Shown here piece by piece: positions 1 through 9,988 of a DNA stretch of 64,000 nt. This DNA is from Oscheius sp. JU75 (taxonomy: Eukaryota > Nematoda > Chromadorea > Rhabditida > Rhabditidae): assembly GCA_037178855.1 (NCBI GenBank), contig JASJZC010000005.1:7440001-7504000 (forward strand), read 5' to 3'. The position numbers and the translations under genes are program-made. Numbering within the stretch: position 1 is the stretch's first letter; each line of letters begins with the position of its first letter. The notes beneath the pieces were generated by a model. The model worked only from the letters and a program-made list of their open reading frames with translations, ran no database searches and was not told where the DNA came from.

Positions 1-1114
1 CTTTAGTGGAAACTTGATTTATGGGTATGAGAACAAGACTAAAGGTCGAACCTAATAGTTTCAACTCCAAGTTACGCTGTTCAGAACAACGAGCAAAGTT
101 AAATGAAGCCTTCGACGCTGGCGATCCTAGACAGCTACAGAATCACGTTTGTAAGAGGCTGAATGCATCCACTTCCCAGGAAGAACGTTGCTTGATAGTT
201 AGTAATGGGTCAGAATCAAGAGTAACAGTACTTAGTCTTCTCAAAACGCTCCAACCAAGCCAAAACTACTCGTTATTGGCAATAGCTACGCGCCCAACAC
301 CATCACTGTCATCAATGAAGAGTGTGGTAGCCAGTTCCGAGAAGTGCTGATGTCTACTACTCCAGGTGAGACCAGAATGAATATAGGAAGGTTATTGGGT
401 TTAGCCTGTGAACCTCTGTTCTCGACAACCACAAAGAATTACAACTGCAGTAGCTACGATTGGTTCTTCGAGAAGGCTGTGCAACAGATTAGGCCAGATG
501 TGTTGATCATTGTGAATCGGTTTGTTGTAATACTTTTTATTAGTAGTACTGACCTTAGACATGTACAAAGCTTTTTCATTGCCAATGGAACTGGTCCTTT
601 CAATGACTTTCATTTCAAGGTACGGATCTCCATCTTCCCAGCAAACTGAACGATTTCAGACAGCAGTCAGCAGACTTCAACAGCTTGAGAAGCTGGTAAA
701 AACCAAAATCTACATCTTGGACGCGTTTCCAGAGCCAACTGCCCACGTCTCTAAACTGTTGAACGCTTATTTGAGAAAGGGAGCAACCTTCAAAGATGTA
801 GGAACTTCTTGTTCGCAAGATCAATTAAAAACTTCAGGACCAAACCTATACAGTCCCTATAAACTACGTCATTGCTCGAGACAGAATGACTCGCCTGGTA
901 CAAGGATGCAAAAAGTGCGAACTGTACGACTACTCCGCGGCGTTCTTCATCAACGGACAGTATAAGGTTTTTTAGTTTCTGTTAAAAAAAGAGGATGGTT
1001 CAGGTTTACGATCCGACATACTACGTTGCCTTTTTCACAAAAGGTATTCACTTGACGCCTGCTGGTTTGGAACGGGTCAGACTGGTTTTCCGGAATATAT
1101 GTAAACGAGTGTGA
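1..1114 (+). CDS. OAC-like acyltransferase, C-terminal SGNH domain (5' truncated by window)
   Basis: This is the C-terminal part of a nematode acyltransferase-3/SGNH fusion protein of the OAC (nose-resistant-to-fluoxetine-like) type. A frame-consistent chain of exons carries the SGNH block I motif as VIGNSYAPNTI near 272-310, then ACEPL, then FFEKAVQQIRPDVLIIVNR near 460-520, then KTKIYILDAFPEP near 700-740. The last exon has HLTPAGLERV, with the catalytic-type His, and ends FRNICKRV-stop at 1112-1114. Introns at 198-235 (38 bp) and 366-404 (39 bp) fit phase exactly; those between 520 and 1010 are less certain. The membrane acyltransferase half would lie before base 1. In this family the SGNH domain is thought to handle acyl transfer or hydrolysis at a membrane. 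Substrate unknown. Confidence 0.75.
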
Positions 1115-1184
1115 AAATGGGAAAAATTTCCTAATGAATAATATTTTCTTTCTTTGGAAGTTCAAAGGCATGGGAAAATAGAGC

Positions 1185-1870
1185 AGAGGGACAGGAACAG
1201 GGAATTTAGCCAGAACTAACAAAACTATCATGGGCTAGGACTATCGAACGAAGACATGACAGCATACAGGACTTTTACGCCTGTAGCCATAAAAAACTAT
1301 AGCCGGCAGTATTTAAAACAGCCTTAGCCTTCTAGAATGTTCAGACAGCCTCTCAATATCCAGGCGGTTTCTCAATTCTTCCAGGCGGATCCACTCTCCA
1401 GAAAATTTGAAAGATGGTATGTCCGGGCTCGGTCTTCCTGACTCTGAGAATTTTCCACTGAATCCACAGCGGTGTTTGGTATAATTCTTGGAAACCCTCG
1501 GCCCGCAAAAGAAGACTGATCCTGCGCCCAAATTCTTTAATAGGAAGAAAGTGACAGACTGACAGAGGTAGAAACAATTTTTCAAATTGGCTGTTGTTCC
1601 AAGTTTTCAGGATAAAGGATCCGCCTGAACCAACTGAAGTTACGAAAGCTGGGCAAAAAACGTTCGGATACGGTGAGGCTGTCAGAAGATTCTAGAACAC
1701 TTAGGCTGTGCCAATACTGTCGTCTCTTTGTTGCAAAGTTCCCTAGCTGCAGGCGTAAAAGCCTTGTATGTTGTCGTAATTTTTGTTTTTATATTCCTAG
1801 CTCATGTTAGTTTTGTTGAGTTATGATTGCATTCTCTTAGGATTCTCACTGTCCCCTGTTCCAGTCGCAT
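1185..1870. repeat. Fold-back (MITE-like) element, copy 1
   Basis: The left flank, around GCCAGAACTAACAAAACTAT (1209-1230), reads as the reverse complement of the right flank, around GTTAGTTTTGTTGAGTTATG (1806-1825). Inner pairs also match in inverted order: the segment with CAGCCTTAGCCTTCTAGAA (about 1319-1340) against the reverse complement of 1675-1715, and CATACAGG..TTACGCCTG (about 1263-1282) against 1748-1772. So most of the element is an imperfect hairpin. No transposase frame is visible. A sibling copy lies at 4280-5010. Exact ends and target-site duplication are not resolved. Confidence 0.7.
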
Positions 1871-1989
1871 ACGCTCCTTCACTACATCAATATAGTATCT
1901 CTGCCTATATATTTCTTTAGCCATTCATTGCTTAAAGATCTAGTCCAGAGATGTGGCTAAACTAAACGATGTGTATGCGCAAAAACGAC

Positions 1990-2354
1990 TTACAAGAATT
2001 TAGCTGTAGCCCCTTCTACAAACTCCGAAATATCTCCAGCTCCGGTCAAATCACCGTGATCTAGGTGTAGCTGTAAACAGTTAAAATTTGTAAGACAAGA
2101 GAACACTCACTTGTTTAGTTGTAGTGATTATCCACTCCGGGAGATGATCAATTCGCACGTTACCCTTTGTGAGATCTGTGACATGATGACGCGACTGTTT
2201 TAGAAAAAATTCCTTAAGGAACTGAACATGACTGTTTCCCCAACACTTTGACCACTCATGCTGAAATGAATCAAGTCTCTTAGAACGTCTGGACAAGAAA
2301 CCAAGCTTTTTCAAGTTGTACTCTAGTGAACGTGGAGAGATTAAAGTTAGTCAT
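1990..2354 (-). CDS. Unrecognised small minus-strand gene
   Basis: A minus-strand frame reads from about 2320 down to a 40 bp intron with GTGAGT donor and TTTACAG acceptor (about 2071-2110). It rejoins in phase to an exon containing LHLDHGDLTGAGDISEFVEG and ends ATAKFL-stop at 1990. A possible start is the ATG at 2354 (MTNFNLSTF...), but the join from that segment to the downstream frame needs a further intron I could not place with certainty. No family recognised. It sits between a fold-back element and a divergent chemoreceptor, and could be the remnant 3' end of a larger gene. Confidence 0.3.
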
Positions 2355-2498
2355 AACTACTGCGTAAGCTACAACTTTTGTTGACAGAGGTAGATATTGT
2401 GGCCATCAGAGAATACATTTTCTATTTCTGTTGTTTTGCTTAAAAGTGAATACAGTCGTCCCAAGTCTGTGAAGGACGGAAAAATACTCGTCAATCTG

Positions 2499-3882
2499 AT
2501 GTCGTTCTACATTCTCATTCACAAGATATCTTCATGTTCCGCTCTGGTTTTAAACTTTCTTCTTCTACCGATAATCCTTTTCCGTTCACCGAAATATATT
2601 GGTTTTTACAAGTACTTCCTCTTCCTCTATGTTCTCTCGGCTACACTGTATTCGTTCTGTCATTTCATGTGTACTACGGTAGGCTTGCCTTTCGACGGCA
2701 AAACACGAATCTTAGGTATTCCACGCCGCACCAGGAGCTTTCATACTCTTCTGCTCAGCAGACTACTTCTCCAGAAACATCATGACAGTCTTTCTGGTCA
2801 TGGTGTGCAACTGTTTCGCTACGAATCTGATAATTGTTTGTGCTTCTTTCGTCTACCGCTACTGTGTACTTTGCAAGTGAGTTTCGGCAATTTTAAAAGG
2901 GTTGGTTTCATGATATCAGACACTTGACAGTTTTCACTGTTTTTGAACAGTGTCTATGGCTCGATTTCTAGCCTTTTTTTAAGACCGATGAAAATGAACA
3001 GGTCTTATCGTTACTTCCTGTAGTGATGAGTGTTTACAATCAGAATTCTCTCAGATCAGAATACAAGAAGATACTTTACACTTTCAGAAAAGAGTGGACC
3101 CTCCTCTTCGAGCCCGGCTTCAAGCTCTACACTCTGGTCACCTTACTCGTCTGCTACGTTCTCGGAGCTACTTCATCCATTGTGCTCACAGCACCAAATG
3201 AAGAGCTGGATAGGCTCCTTCACAATGTTTTCTGGGACGATTTTCAAGTCAACGCTTCCAGCATGGCTTACCTCGCCTATCCCGCTTATGTAAGCTCCTT
3301 TACTGCTTTTTACAATTGCTGTTCAAGACCTCGGAGGGGCGAATCTTCTGGCCCGGCGCTATTCCGATGATCATTTTCACCGGGACTTCGTTCTGGTGTG
3401 CTAACATTGAGCTGTTTTGCATTTGGAAGATGCTCGGTGTGTTCAAGCAAGTCCAGCAGTCGTACTCGATCAGAATGGAGAAGCGGCTGTTCTACATACT
3501 CATCCTTCAGGTGTGAATAACATGAATCCACACCGTTTCCTCTAGACAATTCTTCCAATAGTCTTTAACGGCATCCCCTTGATGATCTCGGACTCTTTGG
3601 CCTTCCTTGACATGTCCATAATTCCATTGTATCACTTTTTGGGAGCACTGGAGACTTTCGCTCAAGTCTTCGACCCGATTTTAATAGTTGTCATGGTTAC
3701 AGAATACCGCAGGACTCTTTTGAAAGTTTTCCGCATCAGAGTAAGTACATAATCGGTTACGAAATCGGGTTATTCAGGTGTCGATCCGTGTTGACCCTTC
3801 ATCTTACGCAAGCAGTTCTTCTCCTAGCCATCTACAGAGTCGATCAAAGCCGCGAGGGTCACGCGGACCTGGTCTCGTATAA
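2499..3882 (+). CDS. Seven-transmembrane chemoreceptor, Str superfamily
   Basis: A nematode serpentine receptor, expected in the ciliary membrane of chemosensory neurons. Exon 1 has the family hallmark SPKYIGFYKYFLFLY after TM1. A roughly 35 bp intron (about 2681-2715) joins in phase to VFHAAPGAFILFCSADYFSR, then MTVFLVMVCNCFATNLIIV (TM3) and YRYCVL. Later exons give TM4-TM5 (LYTLVTLLVCYVLGATSSIV), a long loop ending in FKQVQQSYSIRMEKRLFYIL, then QTILPIVFNGIPLM (TM6) and FAQVFDPILIVVMVTEYRRTL (TM7). The tail is serine-rich and stops at 3880-3882. Overall size near 340 residues is usual. The ATG at 2499 is preferred to 2397 because it directly precedes TM1. The gene lies between two copies of one fold-back element. 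Confidence 0.8.
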
Positions 3883-4279
3883 TCGATGGAATTTATTGTA
3901 TTTTTACTTAGTAAACCTAGCACATTGTTCTTGCAGGTCAAGAATGGTTTTAAGCCCATCGCATAGGTTCTTGGTTATAAAAACAGTAATATAAAAAGAA
4001 GCAGCGGCTCCATCAGAAACTGATTCCATGAACAGTTATCACCCACATCTACAAAAAGACATGTTGTCCGGATACTATAAGCCTCACTATCTTGTATTAA
4101 ATAGTCGATGATAGCCTCTCCATTCAGGGTAGCAGATACGTCATAAGCTTTCAGCGACAGTGGTGATGTAGCAGAGGTCATTCTGTGTCTGTAACATGCG
4201 GTATATGCGGACTATACACCAGTTTTTTTTATAGGGAAGCATAGTCCCACTTCTTCTTATAAAGTGGCGTATGCGAGAG
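3883..4279. other. Gene-free interval
   Basis: Downstream flank of the chemoreceptor. Short open frames here have no recognisable features, and I see no RNA gene. Confidence 0.4.
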
Positions 4280-5010
4280 GGGTCAAAGAAAAATACCAAG
4301 GGAATGTAATCAGAACTCAACAAAACTAACAAGGGCTAGAACTATCAAAACAAAGACACGACAGCAGCATACAGGGCTGCAGTCATGCAAAGTCGCAACG
4401 AAGACACGTCAGTATATTGAAACAGCCTTAGCCCCTAGTATCTTCTGGCTGCCTCGCAGTATTCATAATTTTTTTGTGCAGCTTCTATAGCTTCAGCTGG
4501 CCCAGGCGGATTCACTCTCCTGAAAACTTCGAATAACAATCAAACTGAAAGTTTTTCTCCCTCTGTCAATTTCTTTCTATTAAAGAACCAGTCGCTTACG
4601 CTCCCTGGCGGAGCGACTCACATTATCATTTTCTAATTTGAACTGTCCTGACTTGTCTTATCAATTCTAATCTAGGATGATACTAGACAGAGAAAAACAC
4701 AAACATATTCAAGTGTTATCCCAGATTAGAGTCTTTTTGCGAAGCGTAAACGTAGGATTAGGGCGCTAGAAATTTTATAGATTTCCCAACCTTTGTCAAT
4801 TCAGTACCTTTGCTTTCTCTGAGAGAGACAGAGACATTGCGAACAAGGTCATGGTGAAGAGACTGTCATCTGGACAGCAAGCTCGTGAATCAGCCACTTG
4901 CAAGCAGCCGTCGAAAGATGGAATGTCACTTTTGTTTTTATATTTCTAGCCCATTTTAGTTTTGTCGAGTTCTGGTTGCATTCCCTTAGGATTTATATGT
5001 GCCCCCTACC
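4280..5010. repeat. Fold-back (MITE-like) element, copy 2
   Basis: The left end around AATCAGAACTCAACAAAACT (4309-4328) followed by AACAAGGGCTAGAACTATC is the imperfect reverse complement of the right end around CTAGCCCATTTTAGTTTTGT (4947-4966). The inverted match extends through ATTCCCTTGG/ATTCCCTTAGG, giving a terminal inverted repeat of about 55 bp. Interior segments (AAACAGCCTTAGCC, CCAGGCGGATTCACTCTCC) match copy 1 in the same order. No coding capacity seen. Confidence 0.7.
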
Positions 5011-5059
5011 CTCTGTCCATGTTTTATCTGTCTGCAACAGCCTCTGCTTGAAATTTGTT

Positions 5060-6785
5060 TCAAACTAACACAGTATTGTTCTGAGCACCTTGAGTCGGTT
5101 TGTACTCGACTGTTAATGTCCAGTTAGTGTTCTGGGATTCTCTCCAGGTGAACGTGTAGCAGTGACTGTGACCACCACTCCCTGAATTCGGGAACTTTTT
5201 TTTTCAAAAAAGCAACTGGCCAACGGAATTCCATTTGTAGCCCACGTCATAGCTTTGAATGAAGCCTGAACTTTGGTCGAAAATGGGCGGGTTCCAGTCT
5301 AAAGGGTTGCTCGCTGAAACTTAACAACTTACTCTCGGCTTCCAGCGATGTTACTATGGTACAATTGCCCATATTCAAAAGAAAAGTCTTTGGCTGGGCA
5401 GTAGCAAACATCTGTGGTAGTGCGGTGACTATGTTCCCGCTACTAAAAAACTGCGATTCGTTACTTTGAGAAAGAGACTCTGCTTGTAAGTCGTGAGCAA
5501 GTTTGAGTCATTTATCTGCCACGGCCAGGCGTCGTAAACTTCGAGGAGGAAGCTCTTGGATCTTCTTTTGGCGATTATATATTAGACTTACCGAGGAACA
5601 AACTAAATTGGCCAGTCTGAAATAGACTTGAAAATCAGGGCGAGATGGAGGACTTTGAAAAAGGAAAGTTGCCATGTTGTTAGTGGTGTCAAGACTTGTG
5701 TTTCTCTTCACAATCTCCTCAATAGATGGTTGGTCTTGAACATTAAAGAAGGGGCTTTTGAGAAATGCTGTTGGATAGTTTGATATCACTGAAACAAAGA
5801 TAGGAGAAAGGACAATAATCAACTTTCGAGACGCGTCCATAATAACAAAGTCGATTATTCCGTCAATGTGGTCGGTTATTGTGTAGATTGAGAACGACTT
5901 GACATCCATGTGAGGCTTCGAGAACGTGTCGTAAAAACTGAAACATGCTTGCAACAGTTATAGTAATTAACTCGTAACGAGCTTCTCATGGTTTACTTCC
6001 CACAATGAGCTTATCGTTGACTCGGGGAGATGCCACTATATTCAAAGAACAACTCAACTCACGTTCCTATCAGACTCGTACCATTGAACAGTAATCCTGA
6101 CGTCTGTGTAATGACAGGACCTCCAGCCGACCACAGAACTCCCACCACGAGCTAAAGAGTAAATAAAGAGTAAAACCTATCTCTCACTCCATTTGTCGAC
6201 TCAAAAGTGTACGTCACAAGCGGTAACAAATCCCACATTCTGATGTAGAGCGGTCGGGTGGAAGGGGACAGAACTTGTTTCGTCTCGTTTTGTCCCAGAA
6301 GAACTGAACTTTGTACGTTTTCCATAAGAACACCTACTTTTTGTTGGTGTGACAATAAAAGCATTAACTTTAACGTCTCCTTCGATCAGAGACATGATTT
6401 CAAAAATGACTTTCAATCTCGGAGGCGCGAAGTTGTATGTTGGGTAAGCACTAACGTCGGTGAACCTGGAATTAAACTAAGTGCAGTACTTTTTACTAAC
6501 TAACGTGTTGTTGAATGCGTCGATAAAAGTGAATAAGAAATGCTTTTGGATATAATCAACAGATTCCAGGTTAGCTGCGAAGTTGAAAAATTTGTCCGAA
6601 GTGGTGGTGAACTAAAAATGAGATACACAAATTCAGAGAGTTACTTCAAGTGTGCACTTGCTAGTGGTATAATTGCCTCTTGTTAGATTGAAAGCGTTGT
6701 TTTTCAAAACCACTTTTGTGTCATTACAGACCAACAAAGCTTCAGTTTGGTATATCAGGAGTACAAGCAATAGCGGAATCAACAT
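5060..6785 (-). CDS. Secreted nematode protein, possibly CUB-like, family not assigned
   Basis: Starts at 6785 with a clear signal peptide (MLIPLLLVLLIYQTEA), followed by several N-glycosylation sequons. The first exons join in phase: ...NYTTSKCTLE, a roughly 33 bp intron ending TTTTTAG, then FTTTSDKFFNFAANLESVD, then FTDVSAYPTYNFAPPRL. A large middle exon (about 5508-5954) includes FSIYTITDHIDGIIDFVIMD and LIIVLSPIFV. The last exon reads YTFTWRESQNTNWTLTVEY and stops at 5060. The alternation of short beta-like stretches resembles nematode CUB-like secreted proteins, but I see no diagnostic motif. It may be one gene or two fused by my reading. Confidence 0.45.
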
Positions 6786-7082
6786 GTGTCGATCGAGGAA
6801 AGTTCAGTAATGAAGTGAAAAGGCGAGGTGATACTATTAGCGCCGAGTAATACTTTTCATTCTTTGAATATTTGGGAGTTTCTATTTTCTCTTTCGGAAA
6901 GAAGGTGTCGAGCAGTCATTAGAGAAGAACAAAGGGGGATCATTGTCGAAGTTGGCGAGGCCACAGTTAGACAGCAGGTTGTGGCAATAATCACACGTAG
7001 ACAAAGCCCCTTATCCTGAAGAAGCAACAGAACGAATGGATTTGGCTCTGATTTAGAGTACAGGCACCTTCAATCTTTACTT

Positions 7083-8164
7083 TCATGCAGTCATCGGCAC
7101 CACCGTGCTACTACCCGGATTTACAGATATTGTCGGTCTTTCAACAATCTTCGGCTTGCATCCAGGCAGTACTTTCCATAGCCAGTTGTGATACGGAGGA
7201 TTCATAACAATGAGAACTATTCCACCTGCTAACCCGAAAGACGTCAAGGCTGTCACTGCAATCTCGCTCATATCTAAGGTTCTTTAATGAAATGCATATT
7301 TGCAGACTCACGTTCAAAAGTAAAGTTATCAGTCATCACAAGAATAGCTATGAGGCAGACAGGCACGGAATCCAATACGACTGGGACATTGGTTTGAATC
7401 AGTAGTTGAACAAGGAATCTTTTCTGCATTTTACGGAGATGGCTGGACATGGCCACGATGTTAATTGCCTGGAAGGATATGGAGGAGAGTGTTACAAGTT
7501 GAGGAATCCACAGCAGAGATAGACCTAGAATCCAGGCTATGGTCCTCCACAAACATTCGTTTATACTGTAAGTGAAAACCCGTGGTATGGTCATCATTTC
7601 AGGAGTGATGCAGCTGAATTCCTGAAGTCTAACTGTCTAAAAGAAATGATAACTACAAACTTGTTGCAACTCCCCAAAAGTTCTTTTATTGTCCGTGACG
7701 TAGGTAGCCGTCGGAACAAAAGACATGGCCGAAAGAGAATAGTTCATACCCATCAGGAAGTAACTCCACCAAGGCATCCTCGGTCTCCCCCGAATCGCAT
7801 TGTAGCGGTAGACAAAAAGGTGAATGGTGGCACAGTAGGAAAAGTTCACGAACACTTCGCCGCTGGCCAATCCGATCTTAGCCGAAATGAGGTACTGTCC
7901 GACTCCTGTCAAATATCCTACTGGGAGTGGGACCAAGATCACTGGTTTCAAAATAAAACCGACCCAGAAATCGGAAAAACATGAGATAATCTGGTGACAT
8001 AACAGGTACCACTTGTAGCCCTTCATTTGACTTGTCGACAGAAATATTATGCAGTAGATGACATAGAGTTGAAAGAGAAGGCCAGCTATGGAAATGAATT
8101 CAAAAACGTAGTTGTAGTAAAAGTTGTCAGGACCGACCGGGGGTGTGCAGTTTACATAGGGCAT
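7083..8164 (-). CDS. Seven-transmembrane chemoreceptor, Srh/Sri type (paralogue A)
   Basis: Starts at 8164 with MPYVNCTPPVGPDN, then TM1 (YVFEFISIAGLLFQLYVIYC) and the family signature STSQMKGYKWYLLCHQ before TM2. Next come PVILVPLPVGYLTG, CATIHLFVYRYNAI after TM3, and MPWWSYFLMGMNYSLSA (TM4). A second exon (about 7310-7600) gives TM5, the conserved SSHLRKMQKRFLVQLLIQTN entry to TM6, and a third gives TM7 ending in NPPYHNWLWK, with stop at 7083. Length around 340 residues is normal. It is transcribed away from the paralogue starting at 8571, with which it shares residue patterns throughout. Confidence 0.85.
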
Positions 8165-8570
8165 CCGCTGAATGGGTTTTCAGAAGTCTACTGGCTCTTC
8201 TAGGCAACCGGCTTGTATCGATAAAACAGCTGAAAATATGCACTCCCAATCTGTTCTAAGCAGCTGGATACAAACCGAGAAAAAGGTTTGAACATGTTCG
8301 CAAAAGAAGAACTGTTGAGGCGGTATGGGCGAGAAATCTTCATTTGATTGACGAGACGATACGGGAGAAGGCCTAAGTGTCGAGACAGTAAAGGGAAGAA
8401 TTTTCAGTGAAAACAGAGACGGTGTGGAAGAGAATTACTTGCTGATTCGGTGCACACTTCTGTTATTTTTCCTCGAAGGGGCAGTAGTCACACCTATCTT
8501 CTGAGCCAGTAGCAGGTGCAGCTGCCTGCTGCCTTCGAGAATAAGTTTCCTCTTTCTAACAAGTTGTTCA
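8165..8570. promoter_or_regulatory. Shared intergenic region of two divergent chemoreceptors
   Basis: These 406 bp separate the start codons of two head-to-head paralogues, so both promoters must lie here or overlap upstream exons. An imperfect internal repetition of AGC(T/A)GGATACAAACCG / CCGGCTTGTATCGATAAAACAGC type occurs in opposite orientation near 8209-8280. No coding frame of interest. Confidence 0.5.
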
Positions 8571-9713
8571 ATGAGTAGTTGTCACGCTCCGAATCAACCA
8601 AATAATGTCTACTTCAACTGGGTTTTGGATATACTTACTTCCATCGGTCTAATAATACAGTTCTACGCAATCTATTGCATAATTTACCGGTCCACTGCCC
8701 AGATGAGGGATTACAAATGGTACCTTCTATGGCATCAAGTCCTTGCCTGTATGGCTGATGTTTGGGTTCGTTCCCTTATTTTTCCTCTCACTGATAAAGA
8801 TTAAGGTTGGTGTCCTTAACAAACCTGTTATATTGCTTCCGTTACCTGTTGGATATATAACCAGCTTTGCCAAAGAATATATCCAAGTCAAGCAGACACT
8901 GGCAGTTGGCAAACTCCTTTACGATTTGGCCTACGGTGCAACGGCTCACATGTTCGTATACCGGTATTGCGCAGTAACTCGGCACAAACTGACTTCCTGG
9001 TGGTGTGTCTGTCTCATTGCTGTCACCTACATGATCGCCATTGCGACTTATCCACTTGCCGTAGCCTATCATGTTGAGAACGGTGTGGTTTTCGAAAGAC
9101 TCTATAAGGTTAGTGAGCACAGCTGGAACGAATCTCTGGTTTCTATGCTTTTGCAATCAGAATGATTTTAGACCTACAGCTGCATTCCAACAGACGACTA
9201 CGTCAAAATTATGACAATTCCGAATGTCTGGGCGTATGATATGACTGAATGCACCTACAGAACTTTAATACCTATAGTCGTCGAGACTCTGATATTTGCG
9301 GGTCAAATAGCAGTCTTTTCTGCCTTATCTTTCAAGGGAATTAACGTGATGGCTATGTCCCCTCAACTAAGACATATGCAGACAAAATTTCTTGTTCAGT
9401 TGATTTTGCAAAGCAGTGTGCCGCTATTTTGTATCACTGTCCCAGCCACGTTGGCTATTGTCATGATATCTTTCGACTTGTTCTCAATACGAGGTTAGTT
9501 ATTCTAAAGGCTGAAAGTGAAGAGAATACAGTTTTCAACGAAATTGGATTCACGTTTCTGCTCCAATTCGGTACAACAGGAGCGATAGTAATCATCATTA
9601 TGAATAGAACATATTACAATTGGATCTGGAGATCCTTTCCGCGATTGGAGCCGTCGACAAGAACCCTTCCTTCGACCGTTGCTGTAATCAGCTCTGTTGC
9701 TCCTTTAGGATAA
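8571..9713 (+). CDS. Seven-transmembrane chemoreceptor, Srh/Sri type (paralogue B)
   Basis: Starts at 8571 (MSSCHAPNQPNNVYFNWVL). TM1 contains IIQFYAIYCIIY and is followed by STAQMRDYKWYLLWHQ, matching paralogue A. A short intron in 8764-8815 leads to NKPVILLPLPVGYITS, then ATAHMFVYRYCAV, then TM4. After an intron near 9109-9174, TM5 and MSPQLRHMQTKFLVQLILQS follow, and TM7 ends MNRTYYNWIWR. Stop is at 9711-9713. Residue identity with paralogue A is spread along the whole length, so the pair arose by inverted duplication. Expected role is chemosensory signalling; ligand unknown. Confidence 0.85.
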
Positions 9714-9988
9714 AAAGAGGACCGTGTAGAGAAAAAGGGAGCCAATAGCATAGGTTGACATGCGAAAAAGAGACAAAACTAAATTTTGAAGAATAAAACA
9801 AATTTGAAAAAGAAACTGTCTTCGTTCCCGTTCCAGTCAGTTACCGAGAAGAGTACGTGTCGAGAGACCATCAATCAGGCTGTGCAGACCAAAGGGGCGT
9901 GGCCTCGTTCCCACGGACCCGGGAATCCCACAGTCCAACGGAGCCTTTTCGCTTATCTTTCTCCTCATTCCACACGGCAACCGTCACA

